Assembly: GCF_009755815.1 (NCBI RefSeq)
Contig: NZ_WRPK01000001.1
Coordinates: forward strand, 1,116,001 to 1,180,000
DNA from: Flavisphingomonas formosensis
Lineage (GTDB): Bacteria; Pseudomonadota; Alphaproteobacteria; Sphingomonadales; Sphingomonadaceae
Length of the DNA stretch: 64,000 nt
Direction of reading: 5' to 3'
The translations under genes and the position numbers were made by a program. Numbering within the stretch: the stretch's first letter is position 1; every line of letters begins with the position of its first letter. Positions 25,050 through 34,579 of the stretch are shown piece after piece. The notes under the pieces were generated by a model. It was not told the DNA's origin. It did no database searches and was given only the letters and a program-made list of their open reading frames with translations.

Positions 25050-27104
25050 TCAACGCATTCCGTAGCGGAAACCGATCCAGAGCGTGCGCGGGGTTGCACG
25101 CTCGATCAAATTTGCGCCTGAAATAGTTGCATCTACACGCGTGTTGGTGACGTTCTCGCCGCGCAGCTGGAGGCTGAAATCGTGCCGGAGCGGGACATTC
25201 ACCACGGCATCGAGCGTCACCGCGTTCTTCAGCGTGCGGCTGTTCTGATCGTCCTCATACTGATTCGCGACATAGCGCAGGGTGAGCGCCGCGGAGGGGC
25301 CGAGCGGGCGCGCCCAGCCGAGCGTGGCGCTCGCCTGACTCTTGGGCGTTTGCGCGGGACGCAATCCATCGAGCGGCGCGGCGATGCCCGAGGCGCGTAC
25401 CCGTGCATCGACATAGGCATAGGATGCGTCGACGCTCCATTGGCCATAGGAGACATGGCCGTCCAGCTCGATCCCGCGCGAGCGGATCGCGTCGAGGTTC
25501 AGCCGCTCGCGATAGACGCCGCCGGCTGCGACGAAGCCGACGCCAGGGAAGGTGCCGGGGCCAGTGCCGAGCGTGACGTTGCCGATCGCATCCTCGAGCT
25601 TGTTCCAGAACAGGGTGGCGCCGAAGCGGACGGTGGAGATGGGCGAATAGTCCGCCCCGGCCTCGACGCCCTTCATCCGCTCGGGCTTCAGCGCGGCATT
25701 GGCGGCGGTGGCGTCGGCGCCCGCGCGGAACGGGCGGTAGAGTTCGTTGAGCGTCGGCAGGCGCCAGCCGAGATAGGCTGCGCTGCGCAGCGTGACCGAA
25801 CCCATCGGCTTCCAGGCGATGCCGACGCGCCCGGTGGGACGCCAGCCGTGGCGATCGGCGAAATTGGCATTGGTCAGCACCGCGCCGGTCGCCAGCGTAT
25901 TCTCGTGCAGGAAGCCGTTGTCGATCGCCCAGCGATCGATGCGCGCGCCGCCGGTCAGGGTCAGCGTGTCGCCGGGCATCACGCTCAGCTCCGCGAAGGC
26001 GCCGCTGTCATAGGTGGTGCCGCCGGCATTGCGCCGCCGCGTCGGCGCGCCCGCGACGAAGGTGTAGAGTTCCTTGGTCTCGCCATTGGTCCGCCGCCAG
26101 TCCGCGCCGAGGCGCAGCTCGATCCCCGTGCCGATCGGCGGGCGTATCTCGAACCGGCCGCCGATCCCGGTCGCCGGGACCGAATATTGATCGAGCGACT
26201 GGGTGACGGTAGTGCGCGCCGCGTTGACGCTGGCGAACTGGCTGGAGAAAGCGCGCGTCTGCAGCCAGGCGAGCGCCTCCCAGCCCCAATGCCCCTTGCC
26301 GACCAGGCGCACGCTCGCGTCCGCGCCGGTGGTGGCATTGTCGGTGAAATCCGTGCCGCGATCGCGCGTGTCGCGGAAGACGAGGCCGTTGACCTGTAAC
26401 TCGGTATCCGGGCTGACCGGCACCACCGCGCGGCCGGCGAAGCTGTATTGCTCATAGGGCGCGGCGCGGTCCACGGGGCCGCGATCCTGGCGGATGATCG
26501 GCACGAAGCCGTCGCCGCGCGCATAGCTGCCCGAAAGGCTGGCGAAGCCGCCGCCGAGCCGGCCCGAGACGCCGGCATCCGCATCCACGCTGTTGCGGCT
26601 GCCATAGGCGAAATCGGCCCAGATCGGATCGAGATCGTTCGGCCCCGCGCTCGACAGCTCGATCGTGCCGGCCAGCGCGCCCGGTCCATAGACGCCGCTG
26701 CCGCCGCCGCGCGTCACCCGCGCATAGCCGAGCCGTGTTGCGTCATAGGCAGCCCAGCTCACCCAGCCGCCGAACGGATCGGTCTGCGGCACTCCGTCCA
26801 GCAGCACCAGCGCGCGCGATGACGCGTTGCCGCCGAGCCCGCGCAAAGTCGCGCCCTGGCTGGTCGGATGTGCCGAACGTGCGTCCGACCGGCGATATTG
26901 GGCGAAGCCGGATGCGTCGCGCAAAATATCCTCCAGTCGCCCGCTTGCCGACTGCGCGATGCGCGTGCGGTCGATGGTGACGACATCATAGGCGGCATCG
27001 CCGGCGGCCGGCGCGAGGCCGGTGCCGGTGACGACGATCTCGGGATCGGCGGCAAAGGCAGGATGCGCTGCGAACAGCAGCGGAAGCAGGACCAGGCGAC
27101 GCAC
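25050..27104 (-). CDS. TonB-dependent outer membrane receptor
   Basis: A 684-residue receptor. A signal peptide (MRRLVLLPLLFAAHPAFA) is followed by a TonB-box-like EIVVTGT, the plug domain (LEDILRDASGFAQYRR...QGATLRGLGGNASSRALVLLDGVPQTDPFGGWV) and a 22-strand barrel. The C-terminus ends IGFRYGMR rather than in phenylalanine. The plug 'LVLLDGVPQNDPFGGWV' wording is shared by many sphingomonad receptors, some linked to cobalamin or siderophores, but the ligand is not predictable. I saw no cobalamin riboswitch or Fur-like box in the 190 bp before it. It ends before a strong terminator. Confidence 0.92.
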   Translation of the reverse strand: MRRLVLLPLLFAAHPAFAADPEIVVTGTGLAPAAGDAAYDVVTIDRTRIAQSASGRLEDILRDASGFAQYRRSDARSAHPTSQGATLRGLGGNASSRALVLLDGVPQTDPFGGWVSWAAYDATRLGYARVTRGGGSGVYGPGALAGTIELSSAGPNDLDPIWADFAYGSRNSVDADAGVSGRLGGGFASLSGSYARGDGFVPIIRQDRGPVDRAAPYEQYSFAGRAVVPVSPDTELQVNGLVFRDTRDRGTDFTDNATTGADASVRLVGKGHWGWEALAWLQTRAFSSQFASVNAARTTVTQSLDQYSVPATGIGGRFEIRPPIGTGIELRLGADWRRTNGETKELYTFVAGAPTRRRNAGGTTYDSGAFAELSVMPGDTLTLTGGARIDRWAIDNGFLHENTLATGAVLTNANFADRHGWRPTGRVGIAWKPMGSVTLRSAAYLGWRLPTLNELYRPFRAGADATAANAALKPERMKGVEAGADYSPISTVRFGATLFWNKLEDAIGNVTLGTGPGTFPGVGFVAAGGVYRERLNLDAIRSRGIELDGHVSYGQWSVDASYAYVDARVRASGIAAPLDGLRPAQTPKSQASATLGWARPLGPSAALTLRYVANQYEDDQNSRTLKNAVTLDAVVNVPLRHDFSLQLRGENVTNTRVDATISGANLIERATPRTLWIGFRYGMR

Positions 27105-27295
27105 GATTTTCCCCCTTATGTCTTGGCCGATGGCTTGCGCAGTGTGGCTGCTTAGGCGGGGAGGTTCGAAATGTCATGGTCCTGACGCGCACCTCGTTCG
27201 AAAGGAGGAGACGGGAAGGGGCAGGCGTTTGACCGCATGGCGGCATGGGCCCTTTCCCTTGATAAGAGGGGCATGCTGCAAGATCGTGAACCGCT

Positions 27296-27928
27296 CTAGA
27301 CCCGATCCGGATGCGTCGCCGCAAATGCCTCGATCGCCATCGCGGCCGCCTCGATCGCCAGAAGCGTCGGATATTCGTCGACCGGAACGTGGAAGCGCCG
27401 CGCGTTGAAGAGCTGCGGGATCAGGCAGGCGTCGGCGATGCCGGGCGCATCGCCAGAGAGGAAGCGAGTGCCGTCGGCCTGCGCCATCGTCTCCAGTGCC
27501 GCGAAGCCCTCGGCGATCCAGTGAGCGATCCACGCATCGCGCGCGGGCGCGTCGGCGCCGAGCTCGTCTTGGACGTAGCGTAGCACGCGCAGATTGTTGA
27601 TCGGGTGGACGTCCGCCGCGATCACCAGCGCCTTGGCGAGCACGCGGGCGCGCGCGGCCGGATCCTTCGGCACCATCGGCGGCTCCGGGAAGCGCGCGTC
27701 GAGATAGTCGATGATCGCCAGGCTCTGGGTCAGCGCCAGCCCGTCAATTTCGAGGGTCGGCACGATGCCCTGCGGATTGAGTGCGCGATAGGCGGATTCG
27801 CGATGCGCGCCCTCCAGCAGGTTCACCCTGGCGTGGACATAGTCGACGCCCTTCAGCGCCAGCACGATGCGGACGCGCCATGCCGCGGACGATCGGAAAT
27901 AATCATGCAGGATAATCGCTTCGGCCAT
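27296..27928 (-). CDS. maiA: Maleylacetoacetate isomerase (zeta-class GST)
   Basis: A 210-residue glutathione-transferase-fold enzyme. The zeta-class motif SSAAWRVRIVLALKG (residues 13-27) contains the active-site serines; family members have SSCSWRVRI. ALTQSLAIIDYLDARFP gives the glutathione-contacting segment. It isomerises maleylacetoacetate to fumarylacetoacetate in tyrosine/homogentisate breakdown. No hmgA or fahA is adjacent, so it may serve a pathway encoded elsewhere. Confidence 0.9.
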   Translation of the reverse strand: MAEAIILHDYFRSSAAWRVRIVLALKGVDYVHARVNLLEGAHRESAYRALNPQGIVPTLEIDGLALTQSLAIIDYLDARFPEPPMVPKDPAARARVLAKALVIAADVHPINNLRVLRYVQDELGADAPARDAWIAHWIAEGFAALETMAQADGTRFLSGDAPGIADACLIPQLFNARRFHVPVDEYPTLLAIEAAAMAIEAFAATHPDRV

Positions 27929-27949
27929 CGCAGCCCCGAATCCGACGGA

Positions 27950-28714
27950 TCAGATGCCGCCGTACCATTCATAGTCGTGGCTGTCCTCCCAATAGCCGCC
28001 CTTGCCCTGGCCGATGCCGGCCAGGCTCGCCACCGCCTCCACCCGCATCACATATTTGGCGTGCTTGTAGCCCAGCATCCGCTCGACGCGCAGGCGCAGC
28101 GGCGCGCCGTTGGCGACAGGCAGCATCCGGCCGTTCATCCCCCAGGCGAGGATGGTCTGCGGATGGAAGGCATCGATGAGGTCGATCGATTCATAATAGG
28201 GCACCGGTCCGAACGTGTCGGCGCAGTGGAAGACGATGTAGCGCGCGCTCTGCCGCATGCCCGCCGCATCGAGCAGCAGCTTGAGCGGCACGCCCGTCCA
28301 CTGGCCGATCGCGCTCCAGCCCTCGACGCAATCGTGGCGGGTGATCTGGGTGCGCGTCGGCAGGCGCCGGATCGCGTCGAGCGAGAGGGAGAGCGGCCGC
28401 GCGACCAGCCCGTCGACTTGCAGCCGCCACTCGCGAAAGCCGCTGGCGAGATGGCGCTGATAGTCGGCCGAGGCGGGCATGCGGTTGCCGTTGGCGCGGA
28501 AGATGGGGGACATGTCGGCGGCCGTATATTCGCGGGCCAGCGCGCCGCGATCGGAGATCAGCCGCTGTGCCCGCATCGTCAGCCGCTCGGCCCCGCGCAG
28601 CGTCTCGCGGAAATCGTCGTTACGGTTCAGCCGGTCGCAGCCGGCGAGCAGCAGCCCACCGGTGCCGGCGGCGATCGATCCGATCAGGCGGCGGCGGGAG
28701 AGGGAGAGGCTCAT
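27950..28714 (-). CDS. Molybdopterin-dependent oxidoreductase of the sulfite-oxidase fold
   Basis: A 254-residue protein with a twin-arginine-like leader (LSRRRLIGSIAAGTGGLLLAGC), where LLLAGC also reads as a lipobox. The sulfite-oxidase-type molybdenum domain includes TRHDCVEGWSAIGQWTGVPL, in which the Cys of HDCVEGW is the expected Mo ligand. It resembles MsrP/YedY catalytic subunits, which repair oxidised methionine in the periplasm, but is shorter. Its partner is the cytochrome b encoded 4 bp overlapping upstream. Cofactor would come via moaD and moaE at 10.4 kb. Confidence 0.9.
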   Translation of the reverse strand: MSLSLSRRRLIGSIAAGTGGLLLAGCDRLNRNDDFRETLRGAERLTMRAQRLISDRGALAREYTAADMSPIFRANGNRMPASADYQRHLASGFREWRLQVDGLVARPLSLSLDAIRRLPTRTQITRHDCVEGWSAIGQWTGVPLKLLLDAAGMRQSARYIVFHCADTFGPVPYYESIDLIDAFHPQTILAWGMNGRMLPVANGAPLRLRVERMLGYKHAKYVMRVEAVASLAGIGQGKGGYWEDSHDYEWYGGI

Positions 28715-29565
28715 GCGCCGGCCTCCGGACGGATGCGGTAGCGGCCGGTGATCATCGACCGGATCTCATTATACGGCCCGGCGAGCAGCACCATCGCGAG
28801 GTGTACGACGATGAACGTCACCAGACCCATCGCGCAGAGGAAGTGGATCGACCGCGCCGAGGCACGTCCGCCGAACAGGGTGAGCAGCCAGGGCCAGGCT
28901 GCGTCCATCGCCGGCGACATGGTGAGGCCGGTCAGCACGATCAGCGGCAGGAGGCCGAACAGCACGCTGCAATAAGCGAGCTTCTGCAGGATGTTGTAGC
29001 GCAGCGCCGCTTCGCCGCGGGGGAAGCGCAGCCGGGCATGGTCCTTGACGTCCTGCCAGATGTGGCGCGGCGCGAGTTCGGCCCGCCGCGGCGCGAGGTC
29101 GCGGCGGGCATGGCCGCTCGCGAAGCTCCACAGCCAGTAGAGCAGCCCGGGGACGACCAGCAGCCAGGCGAAGGCGAGATGCCAGCGTCGCGCGCCGGCG
29201 AGGTCGTAATAGGAAGGGATGGTCGCCCACCAGGGAAAGGCACGTGTCCGCTCCTGTCCGTCCCGGTCCTTCCAACGGCCGAGCACGCCGGTGGTATCGA
29301 ACCGCCGGTCACCGATCTGCACGATGCCCGTCGTCGGCGTCGCGCCGATCTGCAGCCAGGGGCGATCGAAATTGGCACCATATTGGCCCCAGTAGAGCCG
29401 CGGATGGGCGTTGAAGATCATGAGGCCGCTCATCAGCATCACGAAGAGGGTGAGCGCGTTCAGCCAATGCCACAGCCGGGTCGCCAGGCGATGGCGCAGG
29501 ACGAGCCGGCCTTTCGCGGGCGGCGGCGTTTCCGCGGCCGGTGCCTCCGATGCTGCGCTTGCCAT
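28711..29565 (-). CDS. Membrane cytochrome b, redox partner of the molybdoenzyme
   Basis: A 284-residue cytochrome b561/Ni-Fe hydrogenase b-type subunit. Helix 1 with RHRLATRLWHWLNALTLFVMLMSGLM carries a haem-ligand histidine; further segments are RRWHLAFAWLLVVPGLLYWL, LAYCSVLFGLLPLIVLTGLTM and RSIHFLCAMGLVTFIVVHLAMVLL, each with candidate ligands. It probably passes quinol electrons to the molybdoprotein encoded next; stop and start overlap as ATGA. This replaces the MsrQ subunit of the enterobacterial system. Confidence 0.9.
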   Translation of the reverse strand: MASAASEAPAAETPPPAKGRLVLRHRLATRLWHWLNALTLFVMLMSGLMIFNAHPRLYWGQYGANFDRPWLQIGATPTTGIVQIGDRRFDTTGVLGRWKDRDGQERTRAFPWWATIPSYYDLAGARRWHLAFAWLLVVPGLLYWLWSFASGHARRDLAPRRAELAPRHIWQDVKDHARLRFPRGEAALRYNILQKLAYCSVLFGLLPLIVLTGLTMSPAMDAAWPWLLTLFGGRASARSIHFLCAMGLVTFIVVHLAMVLLAGPYNEIRSMITGRYRIRPEAGA

Positions 29566-29706
29566 GGTCGTCCTTCCCTCGCTCGTTGCAGCTTAGCATC
29601 CTCCAGTACGATGGCGAAGCGCGCTTGGTTTCAGCACGGTCATCGCAGTTGCGTTCTCAACTCGGCAATGCGAGCCTCGCCAGCGCGATTCACGAGGGGG
29701 AAAAGC

Positions 29707-31803
29707 ATGGGCTTTCTGCGACGTGCCTGTTCGTCTGTCGTCCCCCGGGGCCTTCTCCCGCTTGCGGCAGAGGGCTTGAGAAGCGCCTTCCTCGGTTTCG
29801 CCGCCACCCTCCTCGCCACCCCCGCGCTGGCCGCGTCCGCGCCGATGAGCGTCGACGACATCCTTCGCTACGAAGACATCGCCGATCCGGCCTTCTCGCC
29901 CGATGGCGCCTCGATCGTCTATGCGGTGACCTCGGCCGACGCCAAGAAGAAGGCGAGCGTCCAGCATATCTGGCGTGCGCGCTGGGCCGGCGGGCCGGCG
30001 CAGCGGATCGACCGGGCAGGTGATGCGAGCGCCTGGCAGCCGCATTATAGCGCGGACGGCCGCTGGATCGGCTATCTGAGCGATCAGAAGAGCAAGGCCT
30101 CGCCCGATGACGACAATGCGGCCAAGGCCGCCAAGGCGGACGACGACGACGGCGATACGCAGCTCTGGATCATGCCGGCCGCCGGCGGCCCGGGGCGGCA
30201 GGTCAGCCGCGTGCCCGGCGGCATCAGCGATTACAGCCTTTCGCCCGACGGCCGCCAGGCGGTGGTGGTCGCGGAGACCGGCGGCATCGCCGGGGACGAG
30301 AGCGATCCGCCGCCGCCGGTCGTCATCGACCGCTTCTATTTCAAGGAGGATGGACGCGACTATATCGACGCGCGCACCCAGCAGCTTTTCCTGGTCGATC
30401 TGAAGACCGGCAAGGCGCGGCAGATCACCAGCGGCGCACGCGATTACTGGATGCCCGAATGGTCGCCCGACGGAAAATGGATCGCTGCGGTTGGCAAGGG
30501 CAATGACGCGGCCGACCGCACTTTCGATTATGACGTCTATCTTATCCCCGCCTCAGGCGGCGCGCCGCGCCGGATCAGCGACTTTCCAGGGGCGGACAAT
30601 GATCCCGGCTGGGAATCCCGCCTTGCATGGTCGCCCGATTCCACCAGGCTGGCTTGGGTGGAAGGCGGCGAGGACAAGTGGATCTATTACAGCCCTTATC
30701 AGCTCGCCTGGGCGGATGTGGCGACCGGCGCGATCACGCGGCCGGCGCGGATCGACCGCTCCTTCACTCATCCGCGCTGGTCGGCAGACGGCAAGTCGAT
30801 CTTTGCACTGATCGAGAACAGCCGCGACACGCTGCTCGCGCGCGTGGACGCGAAGGACGGCGCGATTTCCTATCTGACCCGGGGCAGCCGCTTCGCGCTC
30901 GACTTCGCGGTCGGCCTCGGCGACCGCATCGCGGTCGGGGACGGCGACGTGAACACTCCGCTCGCGCTGCGTACGGTGGAGTCCGTGCCGAGGGTGCTGA
31001 GCGCGCAATATGGCTGGGTGAAAGACCGCCGATTGGCCGAGACGCGTGACCTCTCCTTCGAGAGTGACGGACAACGGATCGATGCACAGCTCGTGCTGCC
31101 GCTCGGCTATCAGCCAGGCAAACGCTATCCGCTGATCGTGCGGCTGCACGGCGGCCCGGTCTATCAGTTCAGTCACGAGTTCATGGCCGACTGGCAGATC
31201 TACGCCGCGAACGGCTATGCCGTGCTCGGCATCAATCCGCGCGGCTCCTCGGGCCGCGGCTTCGATTTCGCGCGGGCCATCTATGCCGATTGGGGCGGGC
31301 CCGACGTCAGGGACATCAAGGCCGGGATCGATCATGTGATCGCACTCGGCATCGCCGACCCGGATCGCATCGGCACCGGCGGCTGGAGCTATGGCGGTAT
31401 CCTGACCGACTATATGATCGCCAGCGAGCCGCGGCTGAAGGCGGCAATCAGCGGCGCCGGCCTCGGCAACGTCTTCGGCACCTGGGGGGCGGACATGTAT
31501 GCCCGCGAATATCTGCACGAGCTCGGCACGCCGTGGGGCAATGTGGATACCTACAAGAAGCTGAGCTATCCCTTCTTCCACGCGGACAGGATCAAGGTGC
31601 CCACGCTGTTCGAATGCGCGGGCCGTGATTTCAACGTGCCGTGCATCGGGGCCGAGCAGATGTACCTCGCCTTGAAGACCAACGACGTGCCGAGCCGGCT
31701 AGTCGTCTATCCGGGCGAGAATCACGGCCTCACCGTGCCGCGCTACATTCGGGATCGCATGCAGCGGAACCTGGACTGGTATGATCTCTGGCTGAAGCGG
31801 TGA
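29707..31803 (+). CDS. Secreted S9-family prolyl oligopeptidase-like peptidase
   Basis: A 698-residue exported serine peptidase. After a long signal region (residues 1-43, ending ATPALAA) comes a beta-propeller with WD40-like repeats (FSPDGASIVYAVTS, YSADGRWIGYLSD, LSPDGRQAVVVAE, WSPDGKWIAAVGK). The alpha/beta-hydrolase domain carries S561 in GGWSYGGIL, D641 in AGRDFNV and H673 in GENHGL, the expected triad. It fits the acylaminoacyl-peptidase/DPP branch. The ATG at 29707 follows GAGGGGGAAAAGC. The frame is open for 380 codons upstream, but that region is the antisense of the cytochrome b and molybdoenzyme genes and is not part of this gene. Confidence 0.92.
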   Translation: MGFLRRACSSVVPRGLLPLAAEGLRSAFLGFAATLLATPALAASAPMSVDDILRYEDIADPAFSPDGASIVYAVTSADAKKKASVQHIWRARWAGGPAQRIDRAGDASAWQPHYSADGRWIGYLSDQKSKASPDDDNAAKAAKADDDDGDTQLWIMPAAGGPGRQVSRVPGGISDYSLSPDGRQAVVVAETGGIAGDESDPPPPVVIDRFYFKEDGRDYIDARTQQLFLVDLKTGKARQITSGARDYWMPEWSPDGKWIAAVGKGNDAADRTFDYDVYLIPASGGAPRRISDFPGADNDPGWESRLAWSPDSTRLAWVEGGEDKWIYYSPYQLAWADVATGAITRPARIDRSFTHPRWSADGKSIFALIENSRDTLLARVDAKDGAISYLTRGSRFALDFAVGLGDRIAVGDGDVNTPLALRTVESVPRVLSAQYGWVKDRRLAETRDLSFESDGQRIDAQLVLPLGYQPGKRYPLIVRLHGGPVYQFSHEFMADWQIYAANGYAVLGINPRGSSGRGFDFARAIYADWGGPDVRDIKAGIDHVIALGIADPDRIGTGGWSYGGILTDYMIASEPRLKAAISGAGLGNVFGTWGADMYAREYLHELGTPWGNVDTYKKLSYPFFHADRIKVPTLFECAGRDFNVPCIGAEQMYLALKTNDVPSRLVVYPGENHGLTVPRYIRDRMQRNLDWYDLWLKR

Positions 31804-31923
31804 AGGCCGGGCGGCGGCGCAACCATCGCCGCGATCGCCGCCGGATTCCGAGGACTGGACCGATTCCGAGTTGATCGACCGCAATATCCCCCTAGCATGC
31901 GTGCCACACGGGGGTGTGGGCTG

Positions 31924-32409
31924 ATGAAATCCAGGAAGACGAAGGAAGAGCCGATCGGTGGCAAGCTGATCGCGGGGCTGGTGGTGCTGGGGCTGCTCCT
32001 GGCGGTCTCGGTCGGACTGTTGCTTGTGCGCGGTGGCGGGCGGGACATCGGCGCGGGTGCGCAGCCGACATCCGCGGCGGAGCTGGCCGCCCCGCTGCAG
32101 ACGGTGAGCTCGGCAACGCTCGGCCAAGCCTATGCGGCCGACGAGATGGCGGCCAACAAGGCATATGGTGGGCGCCGCCTGTCGGTGACGGGCGTGGTCC
32201 AGGGGGCCACGCTGGATTTCACCAACGAACCGGTCATTTCGCTGAACGGCGCCAGCGACAGCGCGCATGTCCAGGTGAGCCTGGACAAGAGCTATGCGGA
32301 CAAGGTGCGCGCGTTGAAAAGCGGCATGATCGTTACGGTGGCATGCGAGAAGGTGGTGCTGATCATGGGCGCTCCGATGCTCGACGATTGCACGCTCGGC
32401 GAAGGCTGA
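31924..32409 (+). CDS. Membrane-anchored OB-fold (tRNA_anti-like) protein
   Basis: A 161-residue protein with one N-terminal membrane anchor (GGKLIAGLVVLGLLLAVSVGLLLV, residues 11-34) and a periplasmic domain. LGQAYAADEMAANKAYGGRRLSVTGVVQGATLDFTNEPVISL is the pattern of the tRNA_anti-like OB-fold family (DUF, found in many exported proteins), which does not imply tRNA binding. The ATG at 31924 is preceded by GGGTGTGGGCTG. The role is unknown; it stands between the S9 peptidase and a small zinc-ribbon-like protein. Confidence 0.8.
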   Translation: MKSRKTKEEPIGGKLIAGLVVLGLLLAVSVGLLLVRGGGRDIGAGAQPTSAAELAAPLQTVSSATLGQAYAADEMAANKAYGGRRLSVTGVVQGATLDFTNEPVISLNGASDSAHVQVSLDKSYADKVRALKSGMIVTVACEKVVLIMGAPMLDDCTLGEG

Positions 32410-32625
32410 AAGCTTTCCTGGAATGGCGCTGAAAAGCGGATGTCCGAACAGCCTCGATCCGGGTCCGCAGCCCGTCGTTTGGTTGCGACTGCAAAGAGCC
32501 CGTTGAGCGGCGTGCAGATTGCAAATTGTTCGATTGCAAAGAAATCATGCGGCATTTTCCTGCAAAACGCCTATAGTTTGCTGCACTGCATCGTAATGGG
32601 CAACGAATGCAGACCGGGAAGCGCT

Positions 32626-32802
32626 ATGGGCATCATGACGGAAATCCGGCGTAAATTGCACGGATGTGATTCGGTGGGGCATCGTCCGGTACGGTCGCGC
32701 ATCAAGAATGACGGCAAGGATTTCCGGAGCGTGTGCCGCGATTGCGGAGTTCCCCTGATCCGCTACGGCAGCGGCGACTGGCGTACCGACACCAGCGTCT
32801 GA
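32626..32802 (+). CDS. Small CxxC-containing hypothetical protein
   Basis: A 58-residue protein starting MGIMTEIRRKLHGCDSVGHR, with a CRDCG pair and C14/H19 that could together bind zinc. A GGGAAGCGCT ribosome site precedes the ATG at 32626; the ATG at 32635 is the alternative. A longer frame from 32440 has no support upstream. The composition matches the genome. No function can be given. Confidence 0.6.
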   Translation: MGIMTEIRRKLHGCDSVGHRPVRSRIKNDGKDFRSVCRDCGVPLIRYGSGDWRTDTSV

Positions 32803-32820
32803 ACGCGCCGGCCGGAGACC

Positions 32821-33108
32821 TCAGGCCGCTTCGTAGGAAGGCGCGAGGAGTGGGGCGCCGCCGGCAAATTCTTCCATCGTCGGGCCGTCCAGCCGATCGT
32901 CGAACATCAGGCCGATCTCGGATCCGGCCGTCCAGCCGACCGTGCAGAATATCCTGACGCGATTGCGTACGAGGATCGCGATCGATCCGGCGGGAGGCGC
33001 TGCGGCCAGCGCGACGATCGCACAGTCCGCATCCAGTGCCAGGATGGTGACGGGAATCTTCCCGTCGCTCGAAAAAAGATTCGCCGCCGTTTCGCGTGCC
33101 ATCCGCAT
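32821..33108 (-). CDS. PilZ-domain protein
   Basis: A 95-residue protein with a stand-alone PilZ-like barrel: the late part TVGWTAGSEIGLMFDDRLD matches the '(V)xW(xx)GxxxGLxF' end of the domain. The canonical c-di-GMP-binding RxxxR is not clear in the N-terminal part (it has MARETAANLFSSDGK), so ligand binding is doubtful. It ends convergent with the small CxxC protein. Sphingomonads carry many such short PilZ proteins. Confidence 0.75.
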   Translation of the reverse strand: MRMARETAANLFSSDGKIPVTILALDADCAIVALAAAPPAGSIAILVRNRVRIFCTVGWTAGSEIGLMFDDRLDGPTMEEFAGGAPLLAPSYEAA

Positions 33109-33221
33109 GGTCTGTGTCCCCGTGCCTTGTAGAGAGCGCTGATTGCACGGCGTTGATCAAAGAATGGTTAACACTATCCCCACCATCATGCGCCCCGGGT
33201 GCGGGCCGCTCGCGATTTTTC

Positions 33222-33250
33222 CGTCATGCTGAAACGAGCCGAGCATGACG
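33222..33250. terminator. Hairpin downstream of the amidohydrolase gene
   Basis: CGTCATGCT and AGCATGACG form a perfect nine-base stem around an 11-base loop. It lies about 28 bp past the amidohydrolase stop (minus strand). There is no T-run on the minus side, so termination is only possible. Confidence 0.45.
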
Positions 33251-33277
33251 AAGCAGGCAAATGTCGGACGGCTGCGC

Positions 33278-34561
33278 TTATTTCACCACCGCGCCGCCTT
33301 TGATGACGCCGTTCACATGCTCCAGCAGGGTCACGTCCTTCGTCGCGTCGCCAGCCACCGCGATCATGTCGGCATAATGGCCGGGGCTCAGCGCGCCGAC
33401 GTCCTTCGACCAGCCGAGCAGTTCCGCCGAGGTGACGGTGGCGGCCTGGATCGCCTGCATCGGCGTCATGCCGTAGCGAACCATATATTTGAACTGGCGG
33501 GCATTGAGGCCGTGCGGATAGACGCCGGCATCGGTGCCGAAAGTCAGCTTCACGCCCAGCTTCACCGCCTTGGCGAAGGCCTGGCGCTGCGCGTCGGTGG
33601 TCTCGCGATTCTTGCGCAGATAGCCGGCCGGCCAGCCCTCCTTGGTGCCGACCTCCTCGATATAGTCGCCATTATAGACGTCCATGTCGAGGAAGACGCC
33701 CATCTTCTTGGCGAGCGCCAGTCCCTCGTCGTCGATGAGCGAGGCATGCTCGATCGATCGCACCCCGGCGCGCATCGCATTCTTGATGCCTTCCGCGCCA
33801 TGGGCGTGCGCCGTCACCCAGCCGCCATGCTCGGCCGCGGCGACGACGGCGGCATGCATCTCGTCGTTGCTGAGCTCCTGCTGTCCCGGCTCGGTGCCTT
33901 CGGCGAGCACGGCGCCAGTGGCGATCAGCTTGATCGAATCCACGCCATGCTGGAACAGATAGTTGACCTTGAGCCGGGTGTCGTTGGCGTCGGTGACGAC
34001 GCCCACGCGCATGTCGTCCGGCACCTTCACGTCCGGGGCGAAGCCCGTCACCTCGCCGCCGCCACCCGGCACGGTGATATAGGCGCCGACCGTCGCCATG
34101 CGTGGCCCGATCACGTCGCCGCGATTGATCGCGTCGCGCAGCGCGACATCCGAAAAGGCGCGAAAGCAGCCGACGTCGTGCACGCTGGTGAAGCCCGCCA
34201 GCAGCGTCTCGCGCGCATGGCGCGCGCCGATATAGGCGATCTCCTGCGGGCTGTGCAGTAACGGCTCGGCCACATTGTTGGTCTGGCCCCAGTCGGCGAG
34301 GTGGGTGTGCATGTCGATCAGGCCGGGAATCACCATATAGGCCGACCAGTCCGTCACCGGCCCGTCCGCCGGCGCGCCGGACCAGGGCGTGACCGCCGCG
34401 ACGCGTCCGTCCACCACCTTGATCAGCTGATCGCTGAGCACCGTGCCCTTCTCCGTATCCACCAGACGGCCGGCGTGTACGTAGCTGGTGGCGGCATGCG
34501 CGGGCAGCGCGAAGGCGAGGGCGGCGGCGCCCAGCGTGAGAAGACGGGTGAGGCGGGACAT
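33278..34561 (-). CDS. Secreted amidohydrolase (imidazolonepropionase/prolidase-like)
   Basis: A 427-residue exported metal-dependent hydrolase of the amidohydrolase superfamily. A signal peptide MSRLTRLLTLGAAALAFALPAHA is followed by the metal-binding LIDMHTHLADWG (HxH) and the later histidines in GGWVTAHAHGAEGIKNAMR and SIEHASLID, with the final aspartate in TFGTDAGVYP. This is the group that includes Xaa-Pro/Xaa-Arg dipeptidases and imidazolonepropionase-like enzymes, which cut amide or peptide-like bonds. It is divergent from an M20 peptidase, and a palindromic operator-like site lies exactly between the two start codons (34608-34629). Confidence 0.9.
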   Translation of the reverse strand: MSRLTRLLTLGAAALAFALPAHAATSYVHAGRLVDTEKGTVLSDQLIKVVDGRVAAVTPWSGAPADGPVTDWSAYMVIPGLIDMHTHLADWGQTNNVAEPLLHSPQEIAYIGARHARETLLAGFTSVHDVGCFRAFSDVALRDAINRGDVIGPRMATVGAYITVPGGGGEVTGFAPDVKVPDDMRVGVVTDANDTRLKVNYLFQHGVDSIKLIATGAVLAEGTEPGQQELSNDEMHAAVVAAAEHGGWVTAHAHGAEGIKNAMRAGVRSIEHASLIDDEGLALAKKMGVFLDMDVYNGDYIEEVGTKEGWPAGYLRKNRETTDAQRQAFAKAVKLGVKLTFGTDAGVYPHGLNARQFKYMVRYGMTPMQAIQAATVTSAELLGWSKDVGALSPGHYADMIAVAGDATKDVTLLEHVNGVIKGGAVVK

Positions 34562-34579
34562 GGTTTTTCCCTTTCTGCC

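Noticed and set aside
27105-27295. Possible cobalamin riboswitch or Fur box before the TonB receptor
   Set aside because: No B12-box-like conserved block, no long leader structure and no Fur-type inverted repeat could be found.
28567-29706. In-frame N-terminal extension of the S9 peptidase by 380 residues
   Set aside because: The region is antisense to the cytochrome b and molybdoenzyme genes, its translation is Arg/Gln-rich and low in motif content, and a good ribosome site with a signal peptide exists at 29707.
33222-33250. Classical rho-independent terminator
   Set aside because: The stem is perfect but lacks a T-run on either strand, so it is kept only as a hairpin with low confidence.
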